From assembly GCA_008360975.2 (NCBI GenBank), contig CM039210.1, positions 19,491,007 through 19,555,006 on the forward strand: DNA of 64,000 nucleotides, in the 5' to 3' direction. Position 1 is the first letter of the stretch. Each line of letters starts with the position of its first letter. Under the pieces are notes generated by a model. The model was not told the origin of the DNA and did no database searches. It saw nothing but the letters and a program-made list of their open reading frames with translations. The stretch comes from Lichenostomus cassidix (Eukaryota; Chordata; Aves; Passeriformes; Meliphagidae). The position numbers were made by a program, and so were the translations under genes. Shown here one piece after another: positions 11,552-23,093 of this stretch.

Positions 11552-12150
11552 TGTTGGAAAAGATACCAATTTAAAAATTTTGTATAACTTTAGTCAAAAG
11601 AGTTTGTTTGTCTTTACCGCGGGAAAAGGAGTTTTAAGTTTCTTTCCACGGCATTCTTCGGCCAGGTGAGGTCTGATGAACTCAACATATCAACAAACTG
11701 GGAGTAACCCAAAAGATAAAGGGCTATTAGCAGAACATCAGCGGGACATCAGTGGCTATCTACAAACATCTACCCCAGACACCACCTCCAGCAGGGGTGA
11801 AGACATGTGGTCCAGAAAGGACTGATAGGAAAACTGAAGAATGAAAAATCTAATTAACATCAGAGGCAAGGAGATTCGGATTCAATGAGAAACTGAATAC
11901 TGGGGGTTTGCTCAACTTTAGACCAATGAACACTGACCCAATACATTTCTATGTATTATGACTGTATAAAATATCTGAAAAATCTAGTAAAACCATGTGT
12001 CATTACATGATTCTCTCTGCACACCCGGGCTATGTGTGGATGAGATGATTTCTGTGGTACATCCTGGCCAGATAATAAAGTAATGCCTTGACTCTCTAAC
12101 ATTAAAAATGTTCTTGGAGGGTTTTTGTTTTTCCCGCAGTTTCTGTGACA
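11552..12150 (+). mobile_element. Solo LTR (LTR-b)
   Basis: TGTTGGAAAAG to CTGTGACA, 599 bases, flanked by perfect CTAA duplications (11548-11551, 12151-12154). AATAAAG near 12075 followed by a short U5. No internal sequence. Confidence 0.78.
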
Positions 12151-12673
12151 CTAAGACAGACAAGCTTAAAAGGGATTACACAAATTTATGGGTAACAATT
12201 TCATTTATAGCTAAAGACACAGTAGTCTCAATGCAGTCCCCAAGTTAGAAAATAATATAATCTGAAGATTATAAAAATAATAAAGAAATTATAGGAAAAA
12301 TGTGTGCTGATGTCTTTACAAACAATTCCATGGGCGAAGGTATGGGTGTTAATGTCATTGAAATGGATCTTAATGTCTCTACCAACTTCAAGACGCAGGT
12401 TTGTTACAGAACCCAGACACTTTGACTCTTGAAACAGACAAATGGGTCTGCACAAGACTGACTTTCCTAATTTTGGGGGAAAGTTACAGGTTCAAGGGAG
12501 GGTATGAGATAGGCAGTTCGGGGAGGCTGTACCTTCCTAGTACCTCAGCCAATGGGAAAAGAAGAGGGCAACATGCGGCCGGGAGTTTAGGATAAAAGGA
12601 GGCTGCGTTCTCCAAAACTTCAAGAGAGAAAACCCTGCGTGCATGTGCTCCAGTGGACTCTCTCCCTTTGTTC

Positions 12674-13393
12674 TGAAAGGATTGAGAATGGAGTATCTTT
12701 ACAAACAAACTGTGAGTCTGCTGGTAGATAAAGACAGATACTGAGAGATAGAAGAAACAGTGGGAAGGAATTCCATAGGAATTCCACTAATTGACTTACC
12801 CAGGACTATGTTAAATCCCTGAATTTAACTAAAAGAAGAGAGACACAGGGAAAAGAAGAAGGGTGGCAATGTATATTAGAAGGGGGTCTGTATTAGGCAA
12901 TTTGGGAGGTCTGTACCTTGTGGCTAGCACAGGTCTTTCTCGTGAGAACATTCCGCTGTGTTTTATAAACAAAGATAAAGTTTGGATGTTTTTTAAAACA
13001 GTGTCTCGAGATTTGGACAGTTCAGGCCTGGCCAATCAGGCCTAGGGGGAGGTTTCTGACTGACCAATCTGGGCGACCTCTGAAAAGTCTATATATATAT
13101 TGAAATCAAAATAATAAACTCTCTCTTTCTTGCCACACTGAGAACTTGGGTCCTTTTCTCTGCTAGCGGCTCAACAGCGACAGTACCTCTCAAGTACCTC
13201 AGGCAATGGGGAAAGAGAGAGGGAAATGTGGCCAGGAAATTCGGATAAAAAGAGGCTGCATCCTCTACCAATTTGAGAAACCCCATGGGAAATGCCTATG
13301 ACCTCTCCCTTTATTCATGAATAAAGTTACAGGACTCCTCTGTCTCCTTTTTGGACATAAACCTCTGGTCTTTGTGGATTAATTTTCCTGACA
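12674..13393 (+). mobile_element. LTR2-like solo LTR inserted in the 5' LTR of ERV-2
   Basis: TGAAAGGATT to TTCCTGACA, flanked by perfect GTTC duplications (12670-12673, 13394-13397). Its right part (13183-13393) is a diverged relative of LTR2 with its own AATAAAG. It is itself split by LTR-c. Confidence 0.85.
12919..13182 (+). mobile_element. Small solo LTR (LTR-c) nested in the LTR2-like LTR
   Basis: TGTGGCTAGC to AACAGCGACA, 264 bases, flanked by perfect 6-bp duplications GTACCT (12913-12918, 13183-13188). TATATATATA near 13090 and AATAAA near 13113. A six-base duplication points to an alpha/betaretrovirus-type (class II) integrase. Confidence 0.83.
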
Positions 13394-13469
13394 GTTCGAA
13401 TAAAGTTGCAGAACTCCTCTGTCTCCTTTATGAAGACTGGCTTTTCATAGCGTGATTTTCCGCACAAGA

Positions 13470-13487
13470 CGGGGACTCATCCGGGAT
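13470..13487 (+). other. ERV-2 primer binding site, tRNA-Pro-like
   Basis: CGGGGACTCATCCGGGAT three bases after the LTR end; 15 of 18 match the tRNA-Pro primer sequence, with the CCGGGAT anchor intact. Confidence 0.72.
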
Positions 13488-14826
13488 CCTTCCACCATCT
13501 GGGGTTGGCACATGACAAGAGGAGCTGGAGGCGCGCCTCACCCAGTGACGCTGGCCAGCACTGGGCAATCAATTGGGTACCAGAGACTGTCTAGGAGACA
13601 GACGAGAGGCGAACCAGGGGGTGTCTGTGAAGAGTCCACAAGAAAGGACCACTGGAAATCTTACTGGTGAGTACGATGAGAACTTTGGAGAGTAAAACAT
13701 AGCTGGATGCCCAGAGGGGGTTGTAAAGGAAAGTCAAGAAAGGGTCTTGACTCGGGATGATGATCCCGAAATACCTCCAAATCGTCCTTTAGGAGAATGT
13801 TGAGATGGTTTGCACATTCTCTCAGAGGTAGTTAAGGACATGGACACCCAGAGAGGGACACAAGGGGAGTCAAAAAAGGGTCTCGGCAACAGGGGATGGA
13901 CGCCCAGAGGGGGCAGTAGGGGGAATCGAGAAAGGGTCTCAGCAATTCATGACCAGAGGGGGCAATAGGGGGAGTCGAGGAGAGGTCTCGGCAACAGGTG
14001 ACGGATGGTGTTGCTTTGGGAAAGGATTGGTTAAAGGGAAGTATGGAAGAATATGGTTAAGGCAGCAGGAGGTTATGTGATAAGGAAAGAATAGAGAAAC
14101 AGTGAGGATTGGGATGTTCTCCACCTTATCTTCAAAATCTGCAGTCTAATACAGGGCCAGCTGCAGGTCTTTTGTATTCCTGCCTTCCAGGATAGGGAAA
14201 ACAGGGAGGTATTGTTCCTACACCCCCCACCCCTTCCCGGGTCATTATGAAGCCAGGATGGAGGATTTGGGTTTGTCTGCTTACTACTCAGGACTTAAGA
14301 GGGTTGTTTCTCTATGGTGAGGAGTGCCGAGGCCAGGTGTGGAAGTGCGGGACTGGGAGCACGGGCTGGGGTCCTGAGGGGGAGGTGCGGGGCTGGGGTC
14401 CTGAGGGGGAGGTGCGGGGCTGGGCTGGGGCTGTGGGGCAGCCGGGGCTCAGCGCTGGGTGGTGCCTGACTCTGTCACCCCCTGGGCATGGGTGGCGGTG
14501 GCCCTCCAGTCCCTGTTAAGTTGCAGGACATCCCATCCATCTGCCCATCCTTGTGGCACCGTCAGCTGTGCCTGCCCACCGAAACCTGGTGCTTTACAGA
14601 GCTTGTGGTGCTGGGAGAGTGGCCTTGAGGCCTGGACGAGTGTGCTGGGGGGGTGCATCTGGACACTGCGGCAGAACAGGGTGTACAGCATAAGATACAG
14701 GGACCGGCTTGGTATATAGTGTAAGAGACAATCTGTCACCAAAGCCTGGGCTGATATAAGAAGGGATTTTGTTTGGGTCACCAGGGAGGCGAGTGATTTT
14801 GCAGAGAGTTTGGTGGCTGTGGGAGG
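13488..14826 (+). other. ERV-2 leader and decayed 5' gag
   Basis: Holds a G-rich tandem array at about 13,709-14,005 (separate entry) and a two-copy 26-27-bp repeat near 14,365-14,420 (GGTCCTGAGGGGGAGGTGCG units). No continuous gag frame is visible. Confidence 0.6.
13709..14005 (+). repeat. Degenerate tandem array in the ERV-2 leader
   Basis: At least four units near 13710, 13846, 13902 and 13950, each CCAGAG(A/G)GGG, a variable stretch, GGGGA(A/G)TC-AAAGGGTCT; spacing about 50-65 bases in the right part. Confidence 0.65.
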
Positions 14827-15386
14827 GTGAGAGCCCACAAGCAGCAGGAGCACGGGCCAGAGAGGTGGCAGAGTGGGCCCTTGCAGGAGTTGGTTAGAAA
14901 GGCACATCAGGTATATGTAAGAAGGGATGAGGAAAAGGTAAAGGTACAGGCAAGGATAATGGCAGGGTTTTTAATCAATGTGCCAAAGAGAACATTAGAA
15001 ATGGATTGTTAAGGGTCTCAGGATCTCCTATGGTACCTGAGGCTTACCAAACTGGAGCCCTTGATAACATGCAGAGTGGGTCTGGACCGAGAAGCATGTT
15101 TCCTAGTAGACACAGGAGCCTCTCTGTCTACTTTGAATTTGATGCCAAAGGAGGATCTTTTGATAATTCGGGGACTAAGTGGGAAAGATGAGCCAGTGCG
15201 CTTTATTCAACTGCTAATGCTGAATGTGTGAGATTGTTTTGAAAAGCATGAGATTCTGTTTGTTCCTAGTTGTGATTGTGGTTTGCTAGGAGGGGATTTG
15301 ATGCCTGAGTTGGGAATGCGGGTTAGTGTTGTGAGGGGTGATGGGGAGGCTAGGGCTGTTGTGCCGACAAAGCTTATGGTAAAGTG
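14827..15386 (+). pseudogene. ERV-2 gag end and protease remnant
   Basis: VRKAHQVYVRRDEEKVK (14,890-14,940) parallels IYVRRDEEKAKAE in ERV-1 gag just upstream of nucleocapsid. The nucleocapsid knuckle is missing. Protease follows with VDTGA at 15,106-15,120 and a CDCGLLGGDL segment near 15,265-15,300 where ERV-1 has CNLLGRDL. Frameshifts and stops separate these parts. Confidence 0.8.
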
Positions 15387-15847
15387 AAGCCAGAAGTGTT
15401 GGCAGTCCCAGGGAAATATGGAAAACTGGATAAGGAGCCTCTCCAAATTACTCTGAGGCAACCAGGACAAGTGGTGTCTAAAAAGCAATATCCTCTTTCA
15501 AGGGAGGGAAAGAAGGGGTTGCAGCCTGTTATTGAGTCCCTGTTAAAGGTGGGTCTTGTGGAGCCATGTGTCTCTCTATAACACTTCTATCCTGCCAGTT
15601 ATGAAATCAGATGGAACCTATAGAATGGTGCAGGACCTAAGAAAAACTGAGACTATTAAACCCAGGCACTCCACAGTCCCAGATCCTTATACCATCTTGA
15701 ACCAGGTTCCCTCCTCACACTGCTACTATTCAGTACTCGATTTAAAAGATGATTTCTGGTGATGCCCACTTACAGAGCATAGTAAACAGTACTTTGCTTT
15801 TAAGTGGGAACAAGAGGGAGAAGGGAAAATAGTAAAGACATGGAAGG
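15387..15847 (+). pseudogene. pol: ERV-2 pol, first part: RT fingers and palm up to the ERV-3 insertion
   Basis: KKQYPLSREGKKGLQPVIES, then SDGTYRMVQDLR and the catalytic motif-A segment YSVLDLKDDFW (about 15,730-15,759) identify RT. A one-base frame change at about 15,570 and a TGA at 15,760-15,762 break it. The frame then runs to 15,847, where LTR3 begins. Continuation is at 29,241 in the same frame. Confidence 0.88.
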
Positions 15848-16342
15848 TGAGAAAGGGGTAATCAGTAGGTAACTCAAAGTTAACTATTGAGAGACAGAAT
15901 ATGTGAATTCTAAAACCTAGAAAAACAGGATTCTCTTTATTTTATCAAGATAAGAGGGACAAAAATCTGTTTGAAGCCAGCACAGAAACCGCTGAATCAT
16001 CCCATAAAGGACTGTGCATGATCCAGAAAAAAAGGTGAAAAGTGCATTTTGGTGAAGACTACTGGGATCTTCATCATGGAGGTGGTCTTTGGAGACCCCC
16101 ACACAGTGACACACAGTTCATGCATGACACACATGCTAATGAAATTAATGACTTCTGAGAAATTATTTGTATAACTATGCCTATCTGGGGGAATGTGATG
16201 AATATTCATAAATTTTACCCATAATATTGTGTTATTGGAAGTGCTGAGTGTGTCTGTTTGGAGGAGTGAATCCCCCGCACCTGGCGTGCCAAATAAAGCA
16301 AATACCCACTTCTCTGACTTGGTCTCTGAAGTGTCTCTGTAT
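15848..16342 (+). repeat. 5' LTR of ERV-3 (LTR3), last about 24 bases missing
   Basis: Matches 28,721 onward. Stops at GTCTCTG, where the complete copies continue GGCTCG to AATCA. The next base belongs to LTR4, so the deletion joins two LTRs. Confidence 0.88.
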
Positions 16343-16564
16343 ATTGTGTAGTATATAAGTTGTTTGGCTCCTTGTTCCATTCTCTCTTGTGTCTAATAAA
16401 CAGTAATACATTTTATATTGGACCTAATCGGCCGTCATTATATGGACTTCCAAGTGAGACTGGGTTGTTGGGGTGCTGGTCGCTCTAAATAGGTTGATTG
16501 CTAGTTGTCATAGGCCTAGGCAGCTGGTAAAAAATCTATCCACCCTCTGTCTCCACTCATAACA
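16343..16564 (+). repeat. 5' LTR of ERV-4 (LTR4), R-U5 end only
   Basis: TATATTGTGTAG to CATAACA, containing AATAAACAG near 16,398; U3 is lost at the junction with LTR3. Confidence 0.85.
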
Positions 16565-16568
16565 TTTT

Positions 16569-16586
16569 TGGCATAGTTGGCAGGAT
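16569..16586 (+). other. ERV-4 primer binding site, tRNA-Ser type
   Basis: TGGCATAGTTGGCAGGAT, four bases after the LTR. It differs from the complement of a vertebrate tRNA-Ser (AGA type) 3' end at two positions, both explained by CpG decay. The tRNA sequence is from memory and should be checked. Confidence 0.6.
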
Positions 16587-16599
16587 TGATGGCTAACGA

Positions 16600-18120
16600 T
16601 TTGAGAACTGAGAGTAGGGAGCTAACACATTATTTATGAAGGCACAATATTCATATTGACACCAATGATCCCTGGCCCACAGATAACTGGTCTCAGTGGG
16701 GAAACATAAAGGAGAAAATAGATGAAAAACAGGGATCATTGAAAGACACCAAAGGAAAGGGAATTATTTGTCAGGTACTTGCCCTGTGTTTAAACTCTGC
16801 TTGGGGCTGGAGAGAACGAATGATAAAAGAAAATGAGAAATTGATGAATGAAATACAGAGATTAAAACTTGCACAATTATCCCTGCAAAGCCAATATAAC
16901 CAGGCAAAACAGGGGCTAAAAGCATCTAAGAAACATGCAGAAATGGTGGAGGAAAAATTGGAATTAATATTATTGCATATTCCCAAATCTATGGATGTTA
17001 GAAAAATTAAAAAATGAATAATATCACCTGAAGATTGGGATGGTGATATCTGGGAAAGCTCTGATGAAAATTATAATGACACCTTTGACTTAGATTCAGA
17101 TGAAAACACGGAACTTCCACCATTTAAGGAGGAAGAAATTCTGGAATTTAAAATGAAACCCATTATTAAAACCGAGACAGCAGAGGGCCCGCAAAGGGGG
17201 GGCCGGCGAACTACAACCAAAACAACCCCCTATGATCCCCTGCAAATGGCAAACATTAAAGAAAAATACACAAGAATGGCGGGGGAAAGTGAAACAGAAT
17301 ATCTATGGAGAGTTTGCCTCACAGGGGGAGATGATGTATTATTAGATGGCTCAGAAAGCTATGTCTTCTGGGGTGCGGGAGTATTTCTACACCTCGGACC
17401 ACAACCCCCTAACGAACCGCAGAGTTGCTTACTGGGCAGGCAGAACGGACCAAATGGATCGGGGAGAACTAACTGCAATCCCTATTCACTCAGCAGATGA
17501 GGTCACAATTGCAATAGCAAAAGCTGCTTATATCCAAGCAATGCATGACAGGGCAGACAGAGACATTCCGATCTCTGCAGAGGTATATCCTGACAGAATG
17601 CAACCCTTCATACGAGGGGCCCCAGCCGCCTTAAAAAATTACTTGGTAGAGAGATGAAATGAAATCAGAAATAATGTAACATACAAGAGAACACTATTGC
17701 AAAATCCACAAGCACCACGGAGACCCATCCCGACATGGGCAGATCTCTCACATGATGTGACCAGAAATAGGCTGGTGCCTGGAATCAGAGATTGAATCAA
17801 AAAGAATTCCCAAATGGTGGGTGAGAGTAATGAAACATAACCCCTCCGAGAAAGGGAAAAATCGTAACCGACCTGACTCCAGCAGAGAAAAAAGAATGAG
17901 CTATGGAGAAAAGCTCTCACCCTAGGCATTCTGAAAAGTTTAATGAGGGGAAGACGAATGGTGCGATCCTGATTTAATTCAATTCACAGAAAAGATCAAA
18001 GAACAACCAATTAGCAGTTCAAACACCACACAAGATGCAGGGACTGCTTCTACCCCCAATCCATTTGCAACTCAAAAAAAACTAACAAGTGCTGGAAAGC
18101 CAGGGCAGCTGAGCCAGCGC
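16600..18120 (+). pseudogene. gag: ERV-4 gag
   Basis: The N-terminal part (16,739-17,014) is a predicted coiled coil rich in E, K, Q and L (ENEKLMNEIQRLKLAQLSLQ). A TGA at 17,015 is followed by an acidic segment and a capsid-like segment (KEKYTRMAGESETEYLWRV, about 17,258-17,315). The frame shifts near 17,346 and continues to TGA at 17,655 (REYFYTS ... RVAYWAGRTDQ). No CCHC knuckle is visible. Beyond 17,660 the sequence is decayed with several stops. Confidence 0.72.
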
Positions 18121-18365
18121 TTAGGCACACCCGACGAAACTAGCCTGCATGTGTATCTGCCCATAGGGCCAAAAAGGCAGCCATTAAAATTCCTTATTGA
18201 TACCGGAGCCCAAATCTCTTTAATTACTTTGGCAGATGCTGCAAGATTAAACTTAAGTTTTAAAAAGAGAAAAAAGATACATTTAACTGGTTTTAATGGA
18301 GACAGAACCACAGCTCACCTAGCAAAAATCCGGTTGTGGTTACCTGGAGAAAAAAGGATGACAGC
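18121..18365 (+). pseudogene. ERV-4 protease, 3' part replaced by a solo LTR
   Basis: The frame around 18,151 reads FLIDTGAQISLITLADAARL, a retroviral aspartic protease active site (IDTGA) with flap-side sequence LTGFNGDRTTAHLAKI. It ends at 18,365, where LTR3 sequence begins. The rest of protease and the N-terminal part of RT are absent. Confidence 0.85.
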
Positions 18366-18847
18366 TGAGAAAGATTCTCTGAGCTTTTGCCCCCCTTCCA
18401 CCAGCACAGGCGCCTGTCTGTGGCTTCCAGGGCTGAAGGCTGAACTCTTAATTCAAATTCAAATTGTAGGTAACAGCTCTGGCCTGATGGCTTATCAGCT
18501 AAGCATGCATTTGAAACCAACAGAGAAACTGCTGAATCATCCCATGAAGGACCTTCACCCTAGAGGGGTCTTTGGGGGTCTCCAAAGACCACCAGGACAG
18601 ACAGAGAATGTGTGGTGCACATGCTAACAACATTAATGACTTTCGAGAAATGATTTGTATAACCATTCCTATCCTGGAGAATGCAATGAATATTCATGAA
18701 TTTTACCTATAACACTGTGCCTTTGGAGGTACTGGTGTGTGTGTTTGGTGGAAACAATTCCCCCACACCCGGTGCATCGAATAAAGCAAATACCCACTTC
18801 TCTGACTTGGTCTCTGAAGTGTCTCTGGGCTCGATTGAGGCGAATCA
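18366..18847 (+). mobile_element. Solo LTR of the ERV-3 type (LTR3) inside ERV-4
   Basis: TGAGAAAGATTC to GCGAATCA with AATAAAG near 18,780. Flanks CAGC and GTGC do not match. RT sequence up to motif A is missing, so the insertion was followed by a deletion. Thirty-four bases after the LTR (18,848-18,881) resemble a primer site and leader start (TGGCATTTAGTCAGG) rather than RT. Confidence 0.83.
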
Positions 18848-18886
18848 GTGCCTGGCATTTAGTCAGGGTCAAACTCCGACAGAAGG

Positions 18887-21369
18887 TTGAATGCTAACAC
18901 AGGACCCCTAGCAGCAGCTGTTCCCAACATTCCAAACCTGACTTCCACACTGCAGGCTTCTGCTCATGAGTGGATGGCTGTGCTAGATATAAAGGACATG
19001 TTTTTCATGGTACCAATTCGAGAGGAAGACAAACCCAAATTTGCGTTCACTTGGGAAGGATTACAATACACATTTAATCGACTGCACCAGGGCTACAAAC
19101 ATTCGCCCACTATAGCACATAATGCTTTAGCAGAACTACTCCAACAAATAAAAATGCCAGCAGGAGTGCAAATGTATCAATACATCGATGATGTGTTAGT
19201 GGGGGGTAAGGAAGAAAAAGCAGTGAGAATTGCCACATAGGACATATGGAATAAATTGAGCGAGGAGGGAATAGAAGTACCTCTAGCCAAATGCCAGGGA
19301 CCTTCTAAAGAAGTGAAGTTTTGGGGAGTTTGGTGGGTTTCAGGGAAAGCTGTGATTCCAGAGGAAACTGTTACAAAATTAGACACCATACCTACCCCCA
19401 CGACTAAAAAAGAGCTGCAGCAAATAATGGGTACTTTGGGGTACTAGAGAAAGCATGTTCCCGGGTTTTCCATAATAGCAAGTCCCTTATACATGCTAAT
19501 GAGAAAAAAATCAAGCGTGGGAATGGGATGATGTTCACCGACAGGCTCTGCAAACATTAATAGAGGAGCTAAAAACTTACCAATCCCTTGGTCCTGTTCA
19601 TCCCAGTGATCCCATAGTAGCTGAATGGGGCTTTGCTGAACATAGAACTTACTGTAACTTTTTCCAAAAAGGACCTGTGGGACCGAAGCGTCCCCTGGGA
19701 TTCAGCTTCACAGCATTTAAAGACACTGAAAAAAGATATTCCAACTGGGAGAAGGGACTTTTATCTCTTACCAGAGCTCTTAAATGAGTAGAAAAGATTC
19801 AGCAGCAACAGCCTAAGATTCAAGGACCCTTTAATTTGCTAGATAGTGAGAGGAAGGGCTGTGCTCCGCCTGAGGGCATCGAACAAAGACCCACAGTACA
19901 CAAATGGTTTGCATACCTTACAGGAATCACAGACCAGATAGTTATCACTGAAGGACCAATAAAGCCTACAAAATTGCAAATTACCATCCCTCCAGACACA
20001 CTGGCTTTACAACAGCCATTCAAGAGTGGCCCAATATCAGATGCCCCTGCTCTTACTCCAAATTCTGAGGTAAAAGGTGTATGGTTTACTTATGCCTCAG
20101 CCAAACGTGTTGATGGTAAATGGAAATACAGGGCAGTGGCTCTGAATATTGAAACAGGAGAGGAAGTGATAGAGGAAGGTTTAGGAAGTGCACAAGTGGG
20201 AGAATTGAAAGCTGTGTTACTGGCAGTAAAAGAAAAGGCAGAGAAAGTGTATGTGCACTCTTATGCTGTGTGGGCTGGAGCCACACAGTGGTTGTGTCAG
20301 TGGCAAGCACTGAATTGGCAAGTGAATGGAAAAGCAGTTTGGCAGAAAGAGGATTGGGAGTCACTATTAACAGAAGCTCAGAATCAGAAATCCAAATAGG
20401 CTGGGTTAAAGCGCATTCAAATGACCAAACATTGCAATCATTTTGGAACAACAAAGTAGATCAACTAAAAAAAAATAAAAAAGATTAAAAGTGATGAATT
20501 AGAGGAACCACAACACTGGTACAAATTAGCAGAATTTTTACATTGTAAGTTAGAGCACACAGGTGAAAGCACTCTCTTTTTTGCAGCACAAAGTAGGGGA
20601 TGGCAAATAACCAGAAAAATGAGCAGACATTCTCACACAGTGTCCACAATGCCAACTGAGGCATCAAACAAAATTACCCAGATCAAACACCACCCTTACA
20701 CATCAAAGATAATATGGCACTGTGGTCAACCTGGCAAATAGATTATATTGGGCCTTTACAAACATCTAATGGTTATAAGTAAATACTAACAGGAGTTGAA
20801 GTCGTATCTGGACTAGTAAAGGCCACAAAAACCAGACAGGCTAACACAGAAGCCACTATATCTCAGGACTCAGTGAGTGGTTTTCTAGCCTTCGTATCCC
20901 AGACTTTATACAGAGTGACAATGGATCACATTTTACCAGCACAGCAGTACAGGGTTGGGCCAGGAAGGAAGGTATCAAATGGATTTTCCACACACCTTAT
21001 TATCCACAGGCAAACAGGATGGTGGAATGGGCCAATGGTTTACTAAAATATTACCTCAAACTGCAGAATTCTAACTGGGACAGACGGTTATCTTCAGCGC
21101 TGTACCAGATAAATAATAGATATAGGGTGATGGGTAGCCCAGTCTCATGATCTTTCTTAAGCCCTATGTCTTTCCAAACAACTCCACATGACAAAATTGA
21201 AACCTTCCAAAATAATCTAACAGTGGGCCAAGTTATGGTAAAGCTACCCCAAATTGGGATTGTACCAATGATGCTAACAAATACTCAAGGGCCCATGGCC
21301 TGGGTAGCTACTGATTCTAATGGCCACCAGCATAGAATCAGTTCCCGATGGGTATTTCCCACATTTTAA
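18887..21369 (+). pseudogene. pol: ERV-4 pol (RT from motif A, RNase H, integrase)
   Basis: RT: AVLDIKDMFFMVPIREED (motif A), FTWEGLQYTFNRLHQGYKHS, then YIDDVLVGG at about 19,180-19,206. TAG at 19,238 and 19,445 and frameshifts near 19,510-19,550 follow. RNase H (about 20,070-20,490): GSAQVGELKAVLLAV and GWVKAHSNDQ segments. Integrase: CPQCQLRH (about 20,645), WQIDYIGPL (D1, about 20,735), QSDNGSHFTS (D2, about 20,912), RMVEWANGLLK (E, about 21,020), ending at TAA 21,367. The RT and RNase H motifs look like class III (ERVL/spuma side) rather than gammaretroviral. Many lesions. Confidence 0.82.
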
Positions 21370-21780
21370 ACTGTAACAAATCTGGTTTTGCTCAGGGCAA
21401 AACCCTATTTCCTCATTGAAGCCTCGCAAACACTGCCCCCATGTGACAGCAGTGGAAATAGCGACGTGTTTGCAACTACAGGCCAAAAGAGGGAATAACT
21501 ACTCTCAGGAAAACATGTTTATCACTATTTAAATTCTGCTGTTTTAGTTTCTTTATTAACCTTAAATATTTAAGAATATCCTCACCAGATCAAAGACTAA
21601 GTGTGTACCCTGGACGTGAAACAAGAAACGCTCAAACGGAAGGAGAAAGAACTGTTTGCTTCCTACACGGCTGTGAAAACTTCAAAAATTCCTGGACTCC
21701 TAAAGACAAACAACATCCATTCCACATACACGGAAGACCACATGGGACTACACACCAACCAGTAAATCCATTGTAATCAA

Positions 21781-23093
21781 AATGTTAATGACAGTGTTGC
21801 TTATGTTTTTATGCCTGCAAGTCACTGTTTTTAGCAATGCTGAATGGCATGTCAGCCACCCTGATAGAACCTTGCAATTAGTCATTGTAAAAGGGTAACC
21901 AGAAAGAAATGTCAATACTTCCATGACTCACTCTAACCTAACACAAATAGAGCAAATGCTATCTAACCCATGGAAAAGAAACACCCATCTCAAATTAATA
22001 CAAGCTGTAACCTTGATAGCCAATTGAAGTGATTGTTAGATCTGTTCTCAATTCCCTACTCACTCAGATGAAGGTACTCGGATGATGGGAATTCCCACAC
22101 CAAGTATATTTTTTAATGGTATCCCTCCTGCCAAAATAATGCTCTTTCTGGGGGGAACAACAGCTCACACCATTATAGACCAGCAAATCCTAACAAGTAG
22201 ACATGGTGACTGTGGGAACCTCCTGTATTCACAGATGTCTAGAGGGACCAGGAGTGACTTCACACCAAAAAATGTAGCTACCTGAATGTAGCCATGGTGT
22301 CAGGGTAGGAATCTATCCTGAGTGTCATTCATATTTGGACATAACTAAAAAAGGCATTTTAACCACACAATGGTAGCCTATTCCAGACAGCATGGGATAC
22401 TATTGGCTTTGTGGAAATCAAGCCAGAAAAGCTCTACCCCCTATGTGGGAAGGAATATGCACCATCGGTACAGTTGTCCCAGAGATAGACATTATTGACA
22501 AGTCAGAATTTCCCCGAGGACACCTATGATTTTTTATAACAAGATACAAACTAAATTTAAATCCCTTAGTTGAGAGGCCTACTGGATTTCATAGATTTAT
22601 AAGAGGGTTCTTACCATGGATAGGAATACCTGAATTAGAACAAGCAATAGTAAATATATCTGGAGTTATTGAACAAATAGAAAAACAGACAGATGATGCA
22701 ATCAGTGCCCTGCAACAAAATGTTACCAGCCTCTCAAAGGTAGTTAAGCAAAACTGAATGGCTTTGGACTTGATATTAGCCTCCAAAGGTGGGGTATGCA
22801 CAGTCATCAACACAAGCTGCTGCATATCTGTAGATCAAACCCTCAGAATATAGACTCATCTAGAGGAAATTAGGAAAAACACTAAAGGCTTACACGAGAT
22901 CCAGAAAGATCAAGGAACAGATGTATTTGACTGGATAACCTTGTGGATTCCAAATCTAAGTGCAATCATGAGGAAACTAATTGGTGTAATAATTGTAGTT
23001 CTAACATTAGTGATCAGAATATGGATCATGTTCCAAATTTGCAAAATTGGAACCAACAAAATATGTAAATCCAACAATAATCAGCTTCTCTAA
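21781..23093 (+). pseudogene. env: ERV-4 env
   Basis: ATG at 21,781 opens a signal peptide (MLMTVLLMFLCLQVTVFS). The SU CWIC-type motif is present as C-stop-IC near 22,031-22,042. Several more stops break SU. TM (about 22,590-23,093) reads ELEQAIVNISGVIEQI, LDLILASKGGVCTVINTSCC (a CX6CC motif) and a membrane span near 22,970-23,030. A TAG at 22,851-22,853 lies after the cysteine motif. TM is clearly homologous to the ERV-3 TM at 28,130-28,690. Confidence 0.85.

Larger units (their letters stand above)
12289..13466 (+). repeat. 5' LTR of ERV-2 (LTR2), split by a nested LTR
   Basis: 12289-12673 and 13394-13466 together match the 3' LTR at 31,878-32,331. The first base pair reads TT instead of TG. 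The break at CTCTCCCTTT matches the uninterrupted sequence in the 3' LTR. Confidence 0.88.

Noticed and set aside
18366..18627. An open frame in the U3 of LTR3, shared with 61,121-61,384 (minus), as a possible LTR-encoded gene like the superantigen of mouse mammary tumour virus
   Set aside because: The similarity is that of the LTR as a whole; other LTR3 copies (15,848, 28,721) do not keep the frame, and no protein features are seen.
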